A DNA stretch of 64,000 nucleotides from Paraphoma chrysanthemicola (Eukaryota > Ascomycota > Dothideomycetes > Pleosporales > Phaeosphaeriaceae), in the NCBI GenBank assembly GCA_020744225.1, contig JAGMWG010000018.1, positions 930,001-994,000 of the forward strand, in the 5' to 3' direction. The notes under the pieces are model-generated. The model was not told the DNA's origin. It saw only the letters and a program-made list of their open reading frames with translations, and ran no database searches. The position numbers and the translations under genes were made by a program. Each line of letters begins with the position of its first letter. Positions within the stretch are counted from its first letter, which is position 1. Below are positions 11,159-21,202 of this stretch, in pieces.

Positions 11159-12625
11159 TTCGTGGCGGTGGACTTGAACAATCACTTGGAAGGTTGTTGT
11201 ATCGGTTTATCGTAAGTTGGGACTCAGAAGCGGTGATGTGAAAAAGAATTTGGCATCATTGGCAGCTATATACGCTCACTTGTGTCCGCCCTTCTTCCAT
11301 TTGGAGAAGCCGCTCGCAACTTTCCAGTCCGACGTCCGAGTCACCGATGCTGTTTGATGGCGTTCCGTTGCAATGCGAGGATACGAAATGTGCGACGGCC
11401 AACGAATGACGCGATCACCCCATACTCAGCGTAAGAATCGCGGATATTATGTGGTCGACACACGATGTGTAAGCCGCCAAGGCCGGTGACTCGGATGGTT
11501 TCCCAGCGGGGATTCTTGGGACACACGGTCCAGTCCAGATGTCTCCGCGGAATTCAGCCAAGTAGTAAGTTGAGTAACGATTTGTCGCATTGTTTCCTCT
11601 CCGGTGTGGTCCTGCTGATGGTACTGACACACCCTGGCTAGGCTGCCATAGGAGCAATACGAATGCAGAAGCGAATGGCGTTAGTCATTTGTACGACATG
11701 TGTAAATGGTCATATGAAAGGTTCCTGCCCAGCGTCAATACCGAATTGTAGAAAAGGAGACTCCTGTAGCCTATGAAAGGTGGGCAGAAGCTGGGTGATG
11801 GGTTCATCTACTGGCGATATGTTCATCCGATGATAGAAGGTTGTTATGAAGGTGGATACGAAGCTCACGAAACCTTGGCGGGCTATGCAAGCCTTACTCT
11901 CAGCCAAGTGAACTGTACCTGCTTTTGACATAACCCATACCTATATGAGCAATTCGCATCCAGCACAAGTCCATCCTGTCGAAAGCAGGCCCCACAACTG
12001 CTTCAGCCTCGCGTTTCCACATCCGAGACTACCTCGTGCTCGGAATCGTCTCCCGAGTCCTTCGAGTCCAAACCTACCAGACTTCCCGCCCGCAGGTCAC
12101 CAGGTGCAGCGATCAAGGCGGAAGCCTCATTTCACACCCGTGTGGTCCACGAAAGTATTCGCCGACCTTACGCGACGCAAACGATAAGTTCGCTAATCTT
12201 TCATGAAGGGTCGCTAGCTCAAAGGATCGCCGTGTCCCTTGATGATCTTCGGCTAATCACCGATGGTTCGCTTCCCCAGACTCTCTCCGCATTGGCTACC
12301 CGTTAGCCTGCATCAACCCGGCATGCGCATAAACTCTTGTTCTACGGAAAACATCTTCCATGATATCTCAGATCAACCAGTCACACAATTCCTCTACCCA
12401 TACTCTAGCTTGATTCGCCCTGACCAATGCTTGATTATGTAGCGCTGTACCTTGAATTGCTCAGCTGATCGGGATGATTTACATTTCGGCAAGAGCTGGC
12501 ATGATTAGCATAGTTAAGAATGCATGGGTATAAGATGCTGTGCAGGGGCGCATGGTCTTGATACCGAAATATTGTAGCCTCTGTATTGCCTCGCGCCATA
12601 CCACGCGCCACGTACAGTCTACGCA
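11159..12625. other. Gene-poor intergenic region between divergent MDR and MFS genes
   Basis: 1.47 kb separating two divergently transcribed genes. Only short, composition-driven ORFs of at most 82 codons are present, and none resembles a known family. No tRNA, transposase or long repeat is visible. It presumably holds the two promoters. Confidence 0.5.
12529..12534 (+). promoter_or_regulatory. TATA-like element upstream of the MFS transporter
   Basis: TATAAG about 95 bp upstream of the transporter start codon at 12626, a plausible core-promoter distance for a regulated fungal gene. Confidence 0.4.
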
Positions 12626-14926
12626 ATGACGACCGAGGACGAGAAGGCCAACGTCGAGCGCACCTCACATGATGTTTCGAAAACTTCCAACAGCTTAAAA
12701 GAGAAGGACGTAGAGAATCCCAATGTGGGACATCTACCAAGGAGCGATGAAGAGTACAATGTCACACTGAAGACGTGGTGTGTTGTTATCGCAAGTCAAG
12801 TCATTGAAGACACGTCCTGTTTCGATACTGACCTTGATCCTAGATCCTGGCACTTTCATACGGTATCAGCTTCTGGATTGTCCCATCACTCAGTGCCTGC
12901 GCTGCCGTGGTTGCGACCCAGCTTGGCGACCCCACCAGGGCAGCCTGGTATGTAAGCCTGTATACCATTACCGTGACCATTGCTTTCATGGTTTGTGGAG
13001 CAAACAGCGATCTTTTCGGACGGCGATGGTTCATTGTTGGTGGCAATGCCTGCCTCTTTATCGGATTCATTGTGGCCGGAACCGCCAAGAACAATACTGC
13101 CATGTTGGCAGGAATGTCGCTCATAGGATTCGGTGCTGGCAATGCTCAGCTGGCTGCTTTCGCTCTGCCGGAATTGCTCCCCAACAAGTGGCGAGCCGCA
13201 GCAATTGTTCTCGCAGATGCGGGAGTCTACTTCGCCGTTCTCGTAGGGCCCGTCAGCGGATCATATGCTGCGGTCAACGGAGAAGCTTGGCGATGGTTAT
13301 TTGTATGTCGTGCTCTTTCCATTTGCCGCATCAAAAAGATACACTAATGCATCATCTCTAGTATGCGCCAGCTATCGCCGTCTTCTTCAGCTTCCTGGGA
13401 CTTTTCTTCTTTTATTACCCACCGAAGCATCCCAGGGGCCTACCTACTTCTCAAGCACTACGGGAGCTCGACTACGTTGGGGCCGTTCTCTTCATCGCTT
13501 CCGCGACGCTCATCCTCGTTGGCATCGTATACACAACTACGCTTCCTTCTAGTGACCCAAAAGTCATTGGCACATTGGTCAGCGGCTTCATTGCTTTGCT
13601 TGCCTTTGCCCTGTGGGAAACATTTGCGCCACTGAAGCAGCCTCTTACACCAACGCATGTTTTCACCCGCGACAAAGGTCGCGAGCTCACGGCGCCATTT
13701 ATCGTAGGCAAGTATGCTCTGCAGCTGAGACTTTGGTGCAAGCTGACATGACCAAGGATTTGTCGTCACGATGTTTTACTACGCTGTCAATATCATTTGT
13801 ATGTGGTCACTTCAACACTGAGAAGCAAGTCGCTTACGTTGCATTCCGCTCTTAGATCCGACTCAGGTCGGCGTTCTTTTCACCGATGCTACAACCAGCT
13901 TAAGCTATCGAGTTGTTCTCGGGCTGCCTGGTAATATTGGTAAGTGACATATCGCTTGCCCAAGCAATGCCGCTTTGTACCGTCTCCGGTGTCTTGGACC
14001 CCGCTATGTGACTTTGATGCACTATTAGCTCGTTCAAGGCTTCTCAATGCTCGATAAACTCTAGGATGACATCTGTTTCTGACTTTTTTCAGGCCTGTGC
14101 TTCGGAGCCTTCCTCCTCACTGTCCTCGGCCATCGGATTGGGCATTGGAAGTGGACTTTGTAAGTCACTCCAAAGGTGACCGATTTGCTTGTGTTGGCGA
14201 TGCTAATTACTTGTGATACAATAGAACCGCATCCGTTACTGTGATGGTAGTCTTCGGAGCGTTGCTTGCACTTGGAAATCCAGAACGGAAGGGCATGATG
14301 ATTGCTTTCGTCTTTTTGTGCCAAGTACGTCGAGAGATGATGCTTTCTTGACCCTACTCATGTGCTTACGTGTCTTGCTAGGTTGGCTTCGGCTGGGCAC
14401 AGTATTTGTCAATTGCCTTCATACAATTTGGAGTTCCCCAGCACGAATTGGGCATCAGCGGAGGACTTGCAGGCGTCGCTCGTTTTGCTGGCGGCGCTGT
14501 TGCCATTTCTGGTGGGTTGAGATGACTTGGAGGCTTGTATCCATGCTAATCAGATCCAATGCAGTCTACCAAACAATATTGACAAATGTTCAATCCAGCA
14601 AAGCTGCGGAGCTCGTCCCTACTGCCGTAACGGCTGCCGGACTGTCCACGGATGCTGTGCCGGCGTTCCTTGCGGCATTGCCACTCGGTGCAGCCGCATT
14701 GGCACAAGTGCCCGGCATCACGAACGAGATCATCGCCGCGGGAGGCGCAGCATTTCAGCAGGCGTATGTGGTGGGCCTCCGGACCACGGCTCTTAGCTCG
14801 CTTAGTTTTGGCATATTGGCCATCATTGCTTGTTGCTTCTGCAATGACATTGGACCAAAGATGGACAATAAGATTGAGGTCTTCCTGGAGAATGATGAGA
14901 ACGCCGACAAGAACAAGTACCACTAG
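12626..14926 (+). CDS. Major facilitator transporter, TRI12/efflux-pump family (14 TM)
   Basis: Drug:H+ antiporter of the TRI12-like fungal efflux family, plasma membrane, 587 residues. Exons: 12626-12799, 12844-13302, 13362-13707, 13757-13798, 13856-13939, 14093-14159, 14225-14324, 14382-14511, 14565-14926; every junction keeps frame. A ~50-residue cytosolic N-terminus is followed by TM1 (CVVIASQILALSYGISFWIV), the loop-2/3 motif GANSDLFGRRWFIVGG (MFS motif A), GMSLIGFGAGNAQLAAF (TM4) and GPVSGSYAAVNGEAWRWLF (antiporter motif C region). About eight further TM segments follow, with a charged C-terminus ending NADKNKYH. Intron 3 (13708-13756) begins with GC, not GT; no GT donor gives the right frame. 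The first intron (12800-12843, 44 bp, donor GTCATT) is weak but is the only choice joining TM1 in frame. The substrate cannot be read from sequence. Confidence 0.85.
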
Positions 14927-16326
14927 GCAGCGTTCGAAACACTTGACAGGATTCAAACACAAGCACCTGTTTTGGGACAGGTCGTCTTCAGGTAAACAGC
15001 GTCCGGACTCGGTAATGTATTCGGATCGCGGGGTCTCGAGGTGAGCGGAGATAATAGTTTATTGCATAGGAGAATATTACTATGTCTCAAAGCTTCACCG
15101 CAATGGGCCACAGCCCGATGCGACCCTGAGCCCGACTAACAAGCATACCCTGCTTTGTGTTTCAAGCGAAGTCCGAGCTGCATCTGGGTTCCATGGTTTT
15201 GGTCCACATGCTGGAGGGGTCGTTTTTGACCAGAGGTTGCCACTACGAGCAAGTATTTCGCACAACTACACAGTAAGTGTAATGCTATTACACAGTCTGT
15301 GCTACATGAAGCCACAGCTTTAGCGATCGGTATTGGGACCTAAGGGAAGGCAAGGCCATGCGGCCACTTCTACGGGCATACAGTGTACACATTAGCAAGT
15401 CGGTCACAACTTTAGCGGATCGTTGCATTTGTGTTCTACAAAGGACTACGATCCTCGTACGAATTCTCTCGAAGATAATTGCTTGAAATGTAATGCTTCG
15501 AAGGCCGAGTATGCCGTTACTTTCCAAGAATTTGAGGATAGTGCAAATGTACATTTACCCGCCTTCCACAAAATCTTGATGGAGAAAGGTCCTTGGCAAG
15601 GCCAAGTATAGGAGTGGCGGGCCATCATCCTCGAAATGGTGAACTGCGGACTCGCCAAATTAGTACTGTTGCGGCAGTGGGTTGAAATGGGAAAGTCGAT
15701 TCATGCGATCAGACGTCCGTGCGCGTACATCCTTGTGAACCCATCGCAACCTAGCATTCAACGATACCTTCACTCCTGCACAGAAAACCTCAGGATTCAC
15801 AATTTTCGCGAAATGGTATCCTTGTCAGTCGATGGCTAAACCAATCCAATACCAGGAGATATGGCAAAGCCGTAATGCACACTTGCGTCGTTGTGGCGAT
15901 CAATGTTGTCGGGCCGCGGAAATTGCGTTCGCGCACGAGCATGGATAGGCTGTTGATCATGAAGCGGGCTGGAGAACGGACCAGGGCGCTTAGATGAGGA
16001 GCAGCGCATCATATGACAAAGTAGGAGGCCATCACCGCGAGACCCCTAGCCTCTGGGACTACTAGTCCTCCCACTAGGGTTGGGCCGAGGCGTCAAACGC
16101 TCACAACGGCGAGTAGTGCATTCTAGTTCTAGGTCTTAGGAGAAGAGGAGGTCTCCTTGAGTTTTCTTCATAAAGGCCTTCGAGCCCAAAATGAAGAGTT
16201 CAAGCAGGCTCCTCGCGACGCCTCTATCCATTCGTTTTCTTCCGGAATAGGTAATTCACACCAGTCTTCGCGACCATACCCAGTTTGCATATTTGCTGAC
16301 CCCCAGAGCAGTCTTCTCCAATCACC
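14927..16326. other. Gene-poor intergenic region before the GMC oxidoreductase
   Basis: 1.4 kb with no supportable gene; the ORFs are at most 130 codons and look like shadows or chance. It holds the MFS 3' region and the upstream region of the GMC oxidoreductase, including a nested inverted repeat at 16044-16079 (separate entry). Confidence 0.5.
16044..16079. repeat. Nested inverted repeat upstream of the GMC oxidoreductase
   Basis: The outer arms CCCTAG (16044-16049) and CTAGGG (16074-16079) are exact reverse complements. Inside lies a second palindrome, GGACTA-C-TAGTCC (16056-16068). It lies about 250 bp upstream of the GMC start codon. A dimeric transcription-factor site is possible; function is inference. 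Confidence 0.6.
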
Positions 16327-18258
16327 ATGCGTCTCTCAGCAGTCCTAGGCTCGATCGGCACGTTCGTTTCGCTTGTACGAGCAGTAGATCTGACCGGCTA
16401 CGAATATGTAGTCGTCGGTAGCGGTGCTGGTGGTGGGCCCCTGGCGGCACGCTTAGCGCTCGCTGGTCACAAGACGCTTCTCATTGAAGCTGGCGATGAC
16501 CAAGGCGCCAATATCAACTACACAGTTCCGGCATACAACGCCAGAGTGTCAGAAGATCCAAACCTTGCTTGGAACTTCTTCGTCCGACATTACGCCGATG
16601 ACTCGAGACAAGCACGTGATTTCAAAACTACGTACGACACTCCAGGTGGCGGCCAATACACCGGATTAAGTCCACCAGCAGGCTCGACCATTAAGGGAAC
16701 TCTGTATCCGCGCACGGGTACGCTCGGTGGATGTACTGCACACAATGCACTCATCGCCATCTATCCTCATCAGAGCGACTTCGAAAACATTGCCAGCTTG
16801 ACTGGTGATGCGTCTTGGTCACCAGACAATATGCGTAAATACTTTGTCAAGCTAGAAGACAACAAGTACTTGCTACCGGGGGCCGAAGGTCATGGCTACG
16901 ACGGCTGGCTTGGCACCTCCTACAGCCCCATTGACATTGTACTCACGGACCCAAAGCTTTTGAGTGTGGTATCTGGTGGCGTATTTGCCCTCGGAAATCA
17001 GACCAATGCCATTGTTAATTTGGGGACACTGGTGGCAGGCGATGCGAACGCAGATAGCGAAACCCGCGACAGCCAGCCTGCGGTCTATCAAATCCCATTA
17101 TCGTCAGAGGACGGAAAACGTGCCGGGTCTCGCGAGTTTGTGCTTGCGGTTCGTGATGCCAAGTTCACCAATGGCACTAAAAGATACCCCTTGGATGTCC
17201 GTCTCAATTGTCATGTCACCAAGGTCACCTTTGATCAGACCGTCGATCCTCCACGAGCAACCGGGGTAGAATTTCTCGACGGCCAATACCTCTACAAAGC
17301 CAGCCCCAAGTCGAAGGGTGCTTCTGGCACGCCTGGTACGGCGGCTGCCTCTCGCGAAGTCATTGTCGCCGGAGGGACCTATAACAGCCCTCAGCTTTTG
17401 AAACTCAGCGGCGTTGGGCCGTCAGATGAGCTCAAGAAATTTGACATACCGGTAGTAGTGGACCTTCCTGGTGTAGGCACCAACTTGCAAGACCACTATG
17501 AGATCAACGTCCAAGGCAAGGCACCGAGCAACTTCTCTGCCTTGGATGGTTGCACCTTTGATGGTAGCTCAGCTGATCCTTGCCTGGATCGTTGGAGGAC
17601 CTCCATACTTGGCAACCGGGGTATCTATGCTTCTCCTGGTCTAGGCGCGGCGATGTTCTACAAGAGCTCTGCTACTGCTCGGGACGAGTATGACGTCTTC
17701 GTGTTCGGTGGACCTGTCAATTTCCGCGGCTATTTCCCCGGATACAGCTACAACGCAACGGCAGAGCACGATTGGTTCACCTGGGCAATCCTCAAGGCCC
17801 ACCCTCGAAACAACGCGGGAGCCGTCACGCTTCGCTCAGCGGACCCGCTGGACGTACCTGACATCACATACAACTACTTCGACACGGGAAGTGGTGATTA
17901 TGCTGCCGACGTTCAGGCTTTGTCAGAGGCAGTAGGTCTAGCACGCGACTCCTTCAAGCGACAACTGGTTCCTATTGATGAAGTGCTACCAGGAGAAGAT
18001 GTTGTGTCGAAGGAGGCTATTGCGGATTATGTCAAGGACACAGCCTGGGGCCACCATGCATCGTCGACGTGCCCGATTGGAGCAGATAATGACCCCATGG
18101 CTGTTCTCGATTCGAGCTTTCGTGTGCGTGGAACTGCTGGACTGCGCGTGGTGGACGCGTCTGTGTTCCCCAGGATCCCAGGAACCTTCACCGCTGTGTC
18201 GACATATATGGTCGCAGAGAAGGCGGCTGACGTTATATTAGCACAACTTGCACAATAG
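16327..18258 (+). CDS. Secreted GMC-family FAD oxidoreductase (AA3-like)
   Basis: Glucose-methanol-choline oxidoreductase, 643 residues, intronless, likely secreted. An N-terminal signal peptide (residues 1-19, MRLSAVLGSIGTFVSLVRA) precedes the FAD-binding dinucleotide fold YVVVGSGAGGGPLAARLALAG (GxGxxG from residue 31) and the IEAGDD ribose-binding end. GMC signature 1 is at ~128-143 (RTGTLGGCTAHNALIAIYP) and signature 2 at ~345-362 (GGTYNSPQLLKLSGVGP). The C-terminal active-site histidine lies in WGHHASSTCPIGADNDP (~575), followed by GLRVVDASVFPRIPGTFTAVSTYMVAEKAADVI. Several Asn-X-Ser/Thr sites (NYT, NQT, NGT, NFS, NAT) fit extracellular passage. The substrate cannot be assigned; aryl-alcohol-, choline- and patulin-synthase-like enzymes share these features. 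Converges with the BTB gene. Confidence 0.92.
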   Translation: MRLSAVLGSIGTFVSLVRAVDLTGYEYVVVGSGAGGGPLAARLALAGHKTLLIEAGDDQGANINYTVPAYNARVSEDPNLAWNFFVRHYADDSRQARDFKTTYDTPGGGQYTGLSPPAGSTIKGTLYPRTGTLGGCTAHNALIAIYPHQSDFENIASLTGDASWSPDNMRKYFVKLEDNKYLLPGAEGHGYDGWLGTSYSPIDIVLTDPKLLSVVSGGVFALGNQTNAIVNLGTLVAGDANADSETRDSQPAVYQIPLSSEDGKRAGSREFVLAVRDAKFTNGTKRYPLDVRLNCHVTKVTFDQTVDPPRATGVEFLDGQYLYKASPKSKGASGTPGTAAASREVIVAGGTYNSPQLLKLSGVGPSDELKKFDIPVVVDLPGVGTNLQDHYEINVQGKAPSNFSALDGCTFDGSSADPCLDRWRTSILGNRGIYASPGLGAAMFYKSSATARDEYDVFVFGGPVNFRGYFPGYSYNATAEHDWFTWAILKAHPRNNAGAVTLRSADPLDVPDITYNYFDTGSGDYAADVQALSEAVGLARDSFKRQLVPIDEVLPGEDVVSKEAIADYVKDTAWGHHASSTCPIGADNDPMAVLDSSFRVRGTAGLRVVDASVFPRIPGTFTAVSTYMVAEKAADVILAQLAQ

Positions 18259-18551
18259 TGTTATATGATCGCGTAGTCGCATTCAGTCGCAATACAATAT
18301 CTCCTTACTCGATCTGAATCGTTGCTAGCAGTTTATTGAATCATTCGCCTGCAGTCACAATCAGTAAACCATCGCAAAGCCTGAGAACCCGACAGCATCT
18401 TCTCAATCTACTTTGCATGGTTCAACATGATAATTCTGTGAATTGAAAAATTGTCCAGAATGCGTGGACGTAAGATTGAGTCTTATACTCCACTCTATGT
18501 AACAAGTCATGGATGCGCTATACAACTCCTGAACTCCATGCATTTTGACAA

Positions 18552-19726
18552 TCACCTCTTGCCCTTCTTTAGCACCAGACCTTTCCAGCCTTTGCTATCT
18601 TTGATCCTTCGAAGCGCTTTGCCGGCAACAGGGTCTTTGTACAAGTCGTCCAGACAATGCTTCTTCTCCTCTTCGTTCTCGTGCTCGTGGAACTCGCACC
18701 ACTCTTTCTCGATCTTTGGTCGCTCACCCTTGGCGAGTGTTGTGACGAGCTCGAACAAGAAGGCTTGAGGTAATTGGCTTCGTAGAGCAGCCATACGTTC
18801 ACTGTCTCTCTCCGGGGTCCAATACACACTGTACATGTCGAGGAAGTAGAGACAAAGGGGTGAGTTTGCCGGAAGGCTTTCGTATGCAGCAATGACGTTG
18901 CTGTGATCTGGCATGCACTGCAGAATTTCGTCGTTGGTTTGCCAGGCCAGTATGACTGCTCGCCGAAGGGTGGGTATCTCGTATCGATGTGAAAAGATGT
19001 AGAGCGAGATGAATCGGCGCTCCAGAAATCCCTCCAAGCCACGCCATTTGTACGGTCTTGAACAGCAAGGACAAAGGGTCTCCTTTGGAATCTCAGGCTT
19101 CTCGGCAGGATTACGAGCGGGCAGTGACGGAGCGCTCTTCTCGCTCTCATTGTCGCCAGGCACCTTCTCGGCAGAAGGCTGAGTAGGACTGGTCGCTGTT
19201 TCTGCGCTGGCGTCAACAGCCGTATCATCGTTGTCCAATTGTATGCCCCAAGACGCCGTGTCAACATCTTCAGCATCAGCGGTCGGCTCTGCGGTAGTGA
19301 CTGTCTCGCCTTTGTTGAGATCGATAGTGTGCGTTGGTGGCTGAACTTCCTTTCCACCTTCGATAAGATGATGCGGGATGAATCCAGTGTAGAGCCACAT
19401 CATGAAGGCATCAAACACATCTGGACTGGTATCTTCTAGTTCCAGCGTGGTCCCAGAATTCTTGTATGGAGAGCTCTTCTCCTCCAGGCAACGTTCGAAA
19501 TACGTCGAACATCTCCGAAGCAGTTCTCTGTGGCAGCTGAAAGACTCCGGATATTCCTTGCCACCGACCTTGACCGTGATAATGGTCTGGTCGAAGTTCC
19601 TTCCCCTGGGTCAGTTACTCAGTGATGTACTTGTTTGTTTAGAGACGCTGCTCACCTGAAAGTGTGGCCTAAAGTCGATTTACCTGGATTCATGAACGGC
19701 ATTTTGAGGAGGATGTCGGGTTCCAT
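18552..19726 (-). CDS. BTB/POZ domain protein
   Basis: A fungal BTB-domain protein of 374 residues; exons on the minus strand are 19656-19726 and 18552-19605, joined by a 50-bp GT-AG intron. After the junction the domain begins as FDQTIITVKVGG and continues FSCHRELLRRCSTYFERCLE and LEDTSPDVFDAFMMWLYTG (residues ~25-95), the BTB core pattern. The domain is then interrupted by a ~95-residue acidic, Ser/Thr/Pro-rich insertion with a CPCC motif (LCPCCSRPYKW). The helical second half (LISLY..HRYEIPTLRRAVI..W) resumes after it. Many fungal BTB proteins bind Cullin-3 or act as regulators; the partner here is unknown. The start ATG at 19726 is the one that reads through the first exon without a stop. 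Confidence 0.8.
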
Positions 19727-21202
19727 TCGATTCTCTTCTTAGTCGCGGCCATCATGGCTACTAATATGGCTACCTTTCCCCATCAGAGGGCAGTATGAGT
19801 TTCAGCAGCAGTGACAGCTGCTGCTTGGCGTTCGAGGTTCACATCCCCATGCTTGGCGACGGCGGCTCCAGAAGGCTTGTGCGAAGCATAAGTTGCTTAT
19901 GTGAAACCAACTAGAATGGATGTGAGGGGTCGAAAGCGTGTTTATCGGAGCGATCTTCGAACGAATCAGGGGTACATTGAGAAGGTGCGGAAGAAGGTGG
20001 GTTTCAATAGCAGTTTCAAGAAGGCTTGGCAAGGGAAATCCGCACGTCGCGTGCCTCAGGCGAAACTGCTGGAACTTTCCTAATGTGTAAGGACGAGGAG
20101 TCTTATGGGCTGGACACTACCGCGAATGCTCCAGAATAAGGACGAGGAGGGCCAGGTCCGATGTGCGACGATACTCGCGTCAATCCTGCGCGGGTGCACG
20201 GACAGTGATTGAAAGACTCCGATGCTCTCAGTCGCAAGGTGCACCACGCACTAATCGGTCATCAAACATGTCTATAACCTCAGCGCAAACTCTCCAGCGC
20301 ACTCAAAATCTTCTCGCACAAGTTATAGGTGTGATGTTAACGCTCCAGCAATGTCTGCACCTTGCAGGCCAATCAGCGAAAGCGTTAGCGGTACACTAGA
20401 GGTAGGAAATCCACGATACTTGCGGTGCGCTTCTCAGCACCAAGCAATTTCAACTGCTTTGTTGTCAAAAATCGAGGCTAGTCGCGGGTTTGGGTGCAAA
20501 GACGGCTTCGCGCAAGTCTGAACAACATCTGTCACTCACAGGGAACATGCATAAGCACATTCCGGGAGCAATGCAAAGCCTAAGAATCAAGGCTGCTACG
20601 TTCATTGAGTTTCGTAGCGCCTGCAAAGCAGTACAGCATCTTTGCACATCCGACAAAACTGTGATGCGAACTTGATCAGTCGCGATTTGGCGACCACGAC
20701 GACAGAATAATCGACTGTATTAGTACAATACCCTATGGGTTTATGGCGATTGGAACCTACGACAATCAAAACTCGATTTTTTTTGGTTATAGAGGCAGAC
20801 TACGTCAGTTGTGTCGGGATCCTTGCGTGTTCCGTCGGATGTGCTGTAGGCCACGCATGAGCCGCATACAGGACCCGTTGGGTACAAACTAGTGCTCTAC
20901 CCGCTGCTCCCGCTATCACTATTCTCAAAGCAGCCATAAAAGCTCATCCCACACGCTGTAGGATGTGGCCATAACCCAAAGAAGCATGTCAGCAAGTGCC
21001 TGAGATCGCTCATCACTCCGTATGCATACCCCGCACCTGATCACAATCCACCCCGCCTCGATAAACTCTGTTGTAAGATATGGACGATATCCTTAAGTGC
21101 GGGTGAGACTCGGCATTATAATCACCACCTCGAGGTACAAATTCAACGTATCCCCCTGCCTTTGCAAACAACAAACTATCAATCTCCTTCGCAAGTCGCA
21201 TC
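19727..21202. other. Gene-poor intergenic region between BTB and ALDH genes
   Basis: 1.48 kb between two divergent genes. Only ORFs under 80 codons with no family resemblance are present. It includes short A/T homopolymers (for example an 8-T run near 20777). No tRNA or transposon recognised. Confidence 0.5.

Noticed and set aside
12211..12290. tRNA-like pair of A-box (TAGCTCAAAGG) and B-box-like (GGTTCGCTTCC) sequences
   Set aside because: The arms around the B-box-like element do not pair and no acceptor stem can be formed.
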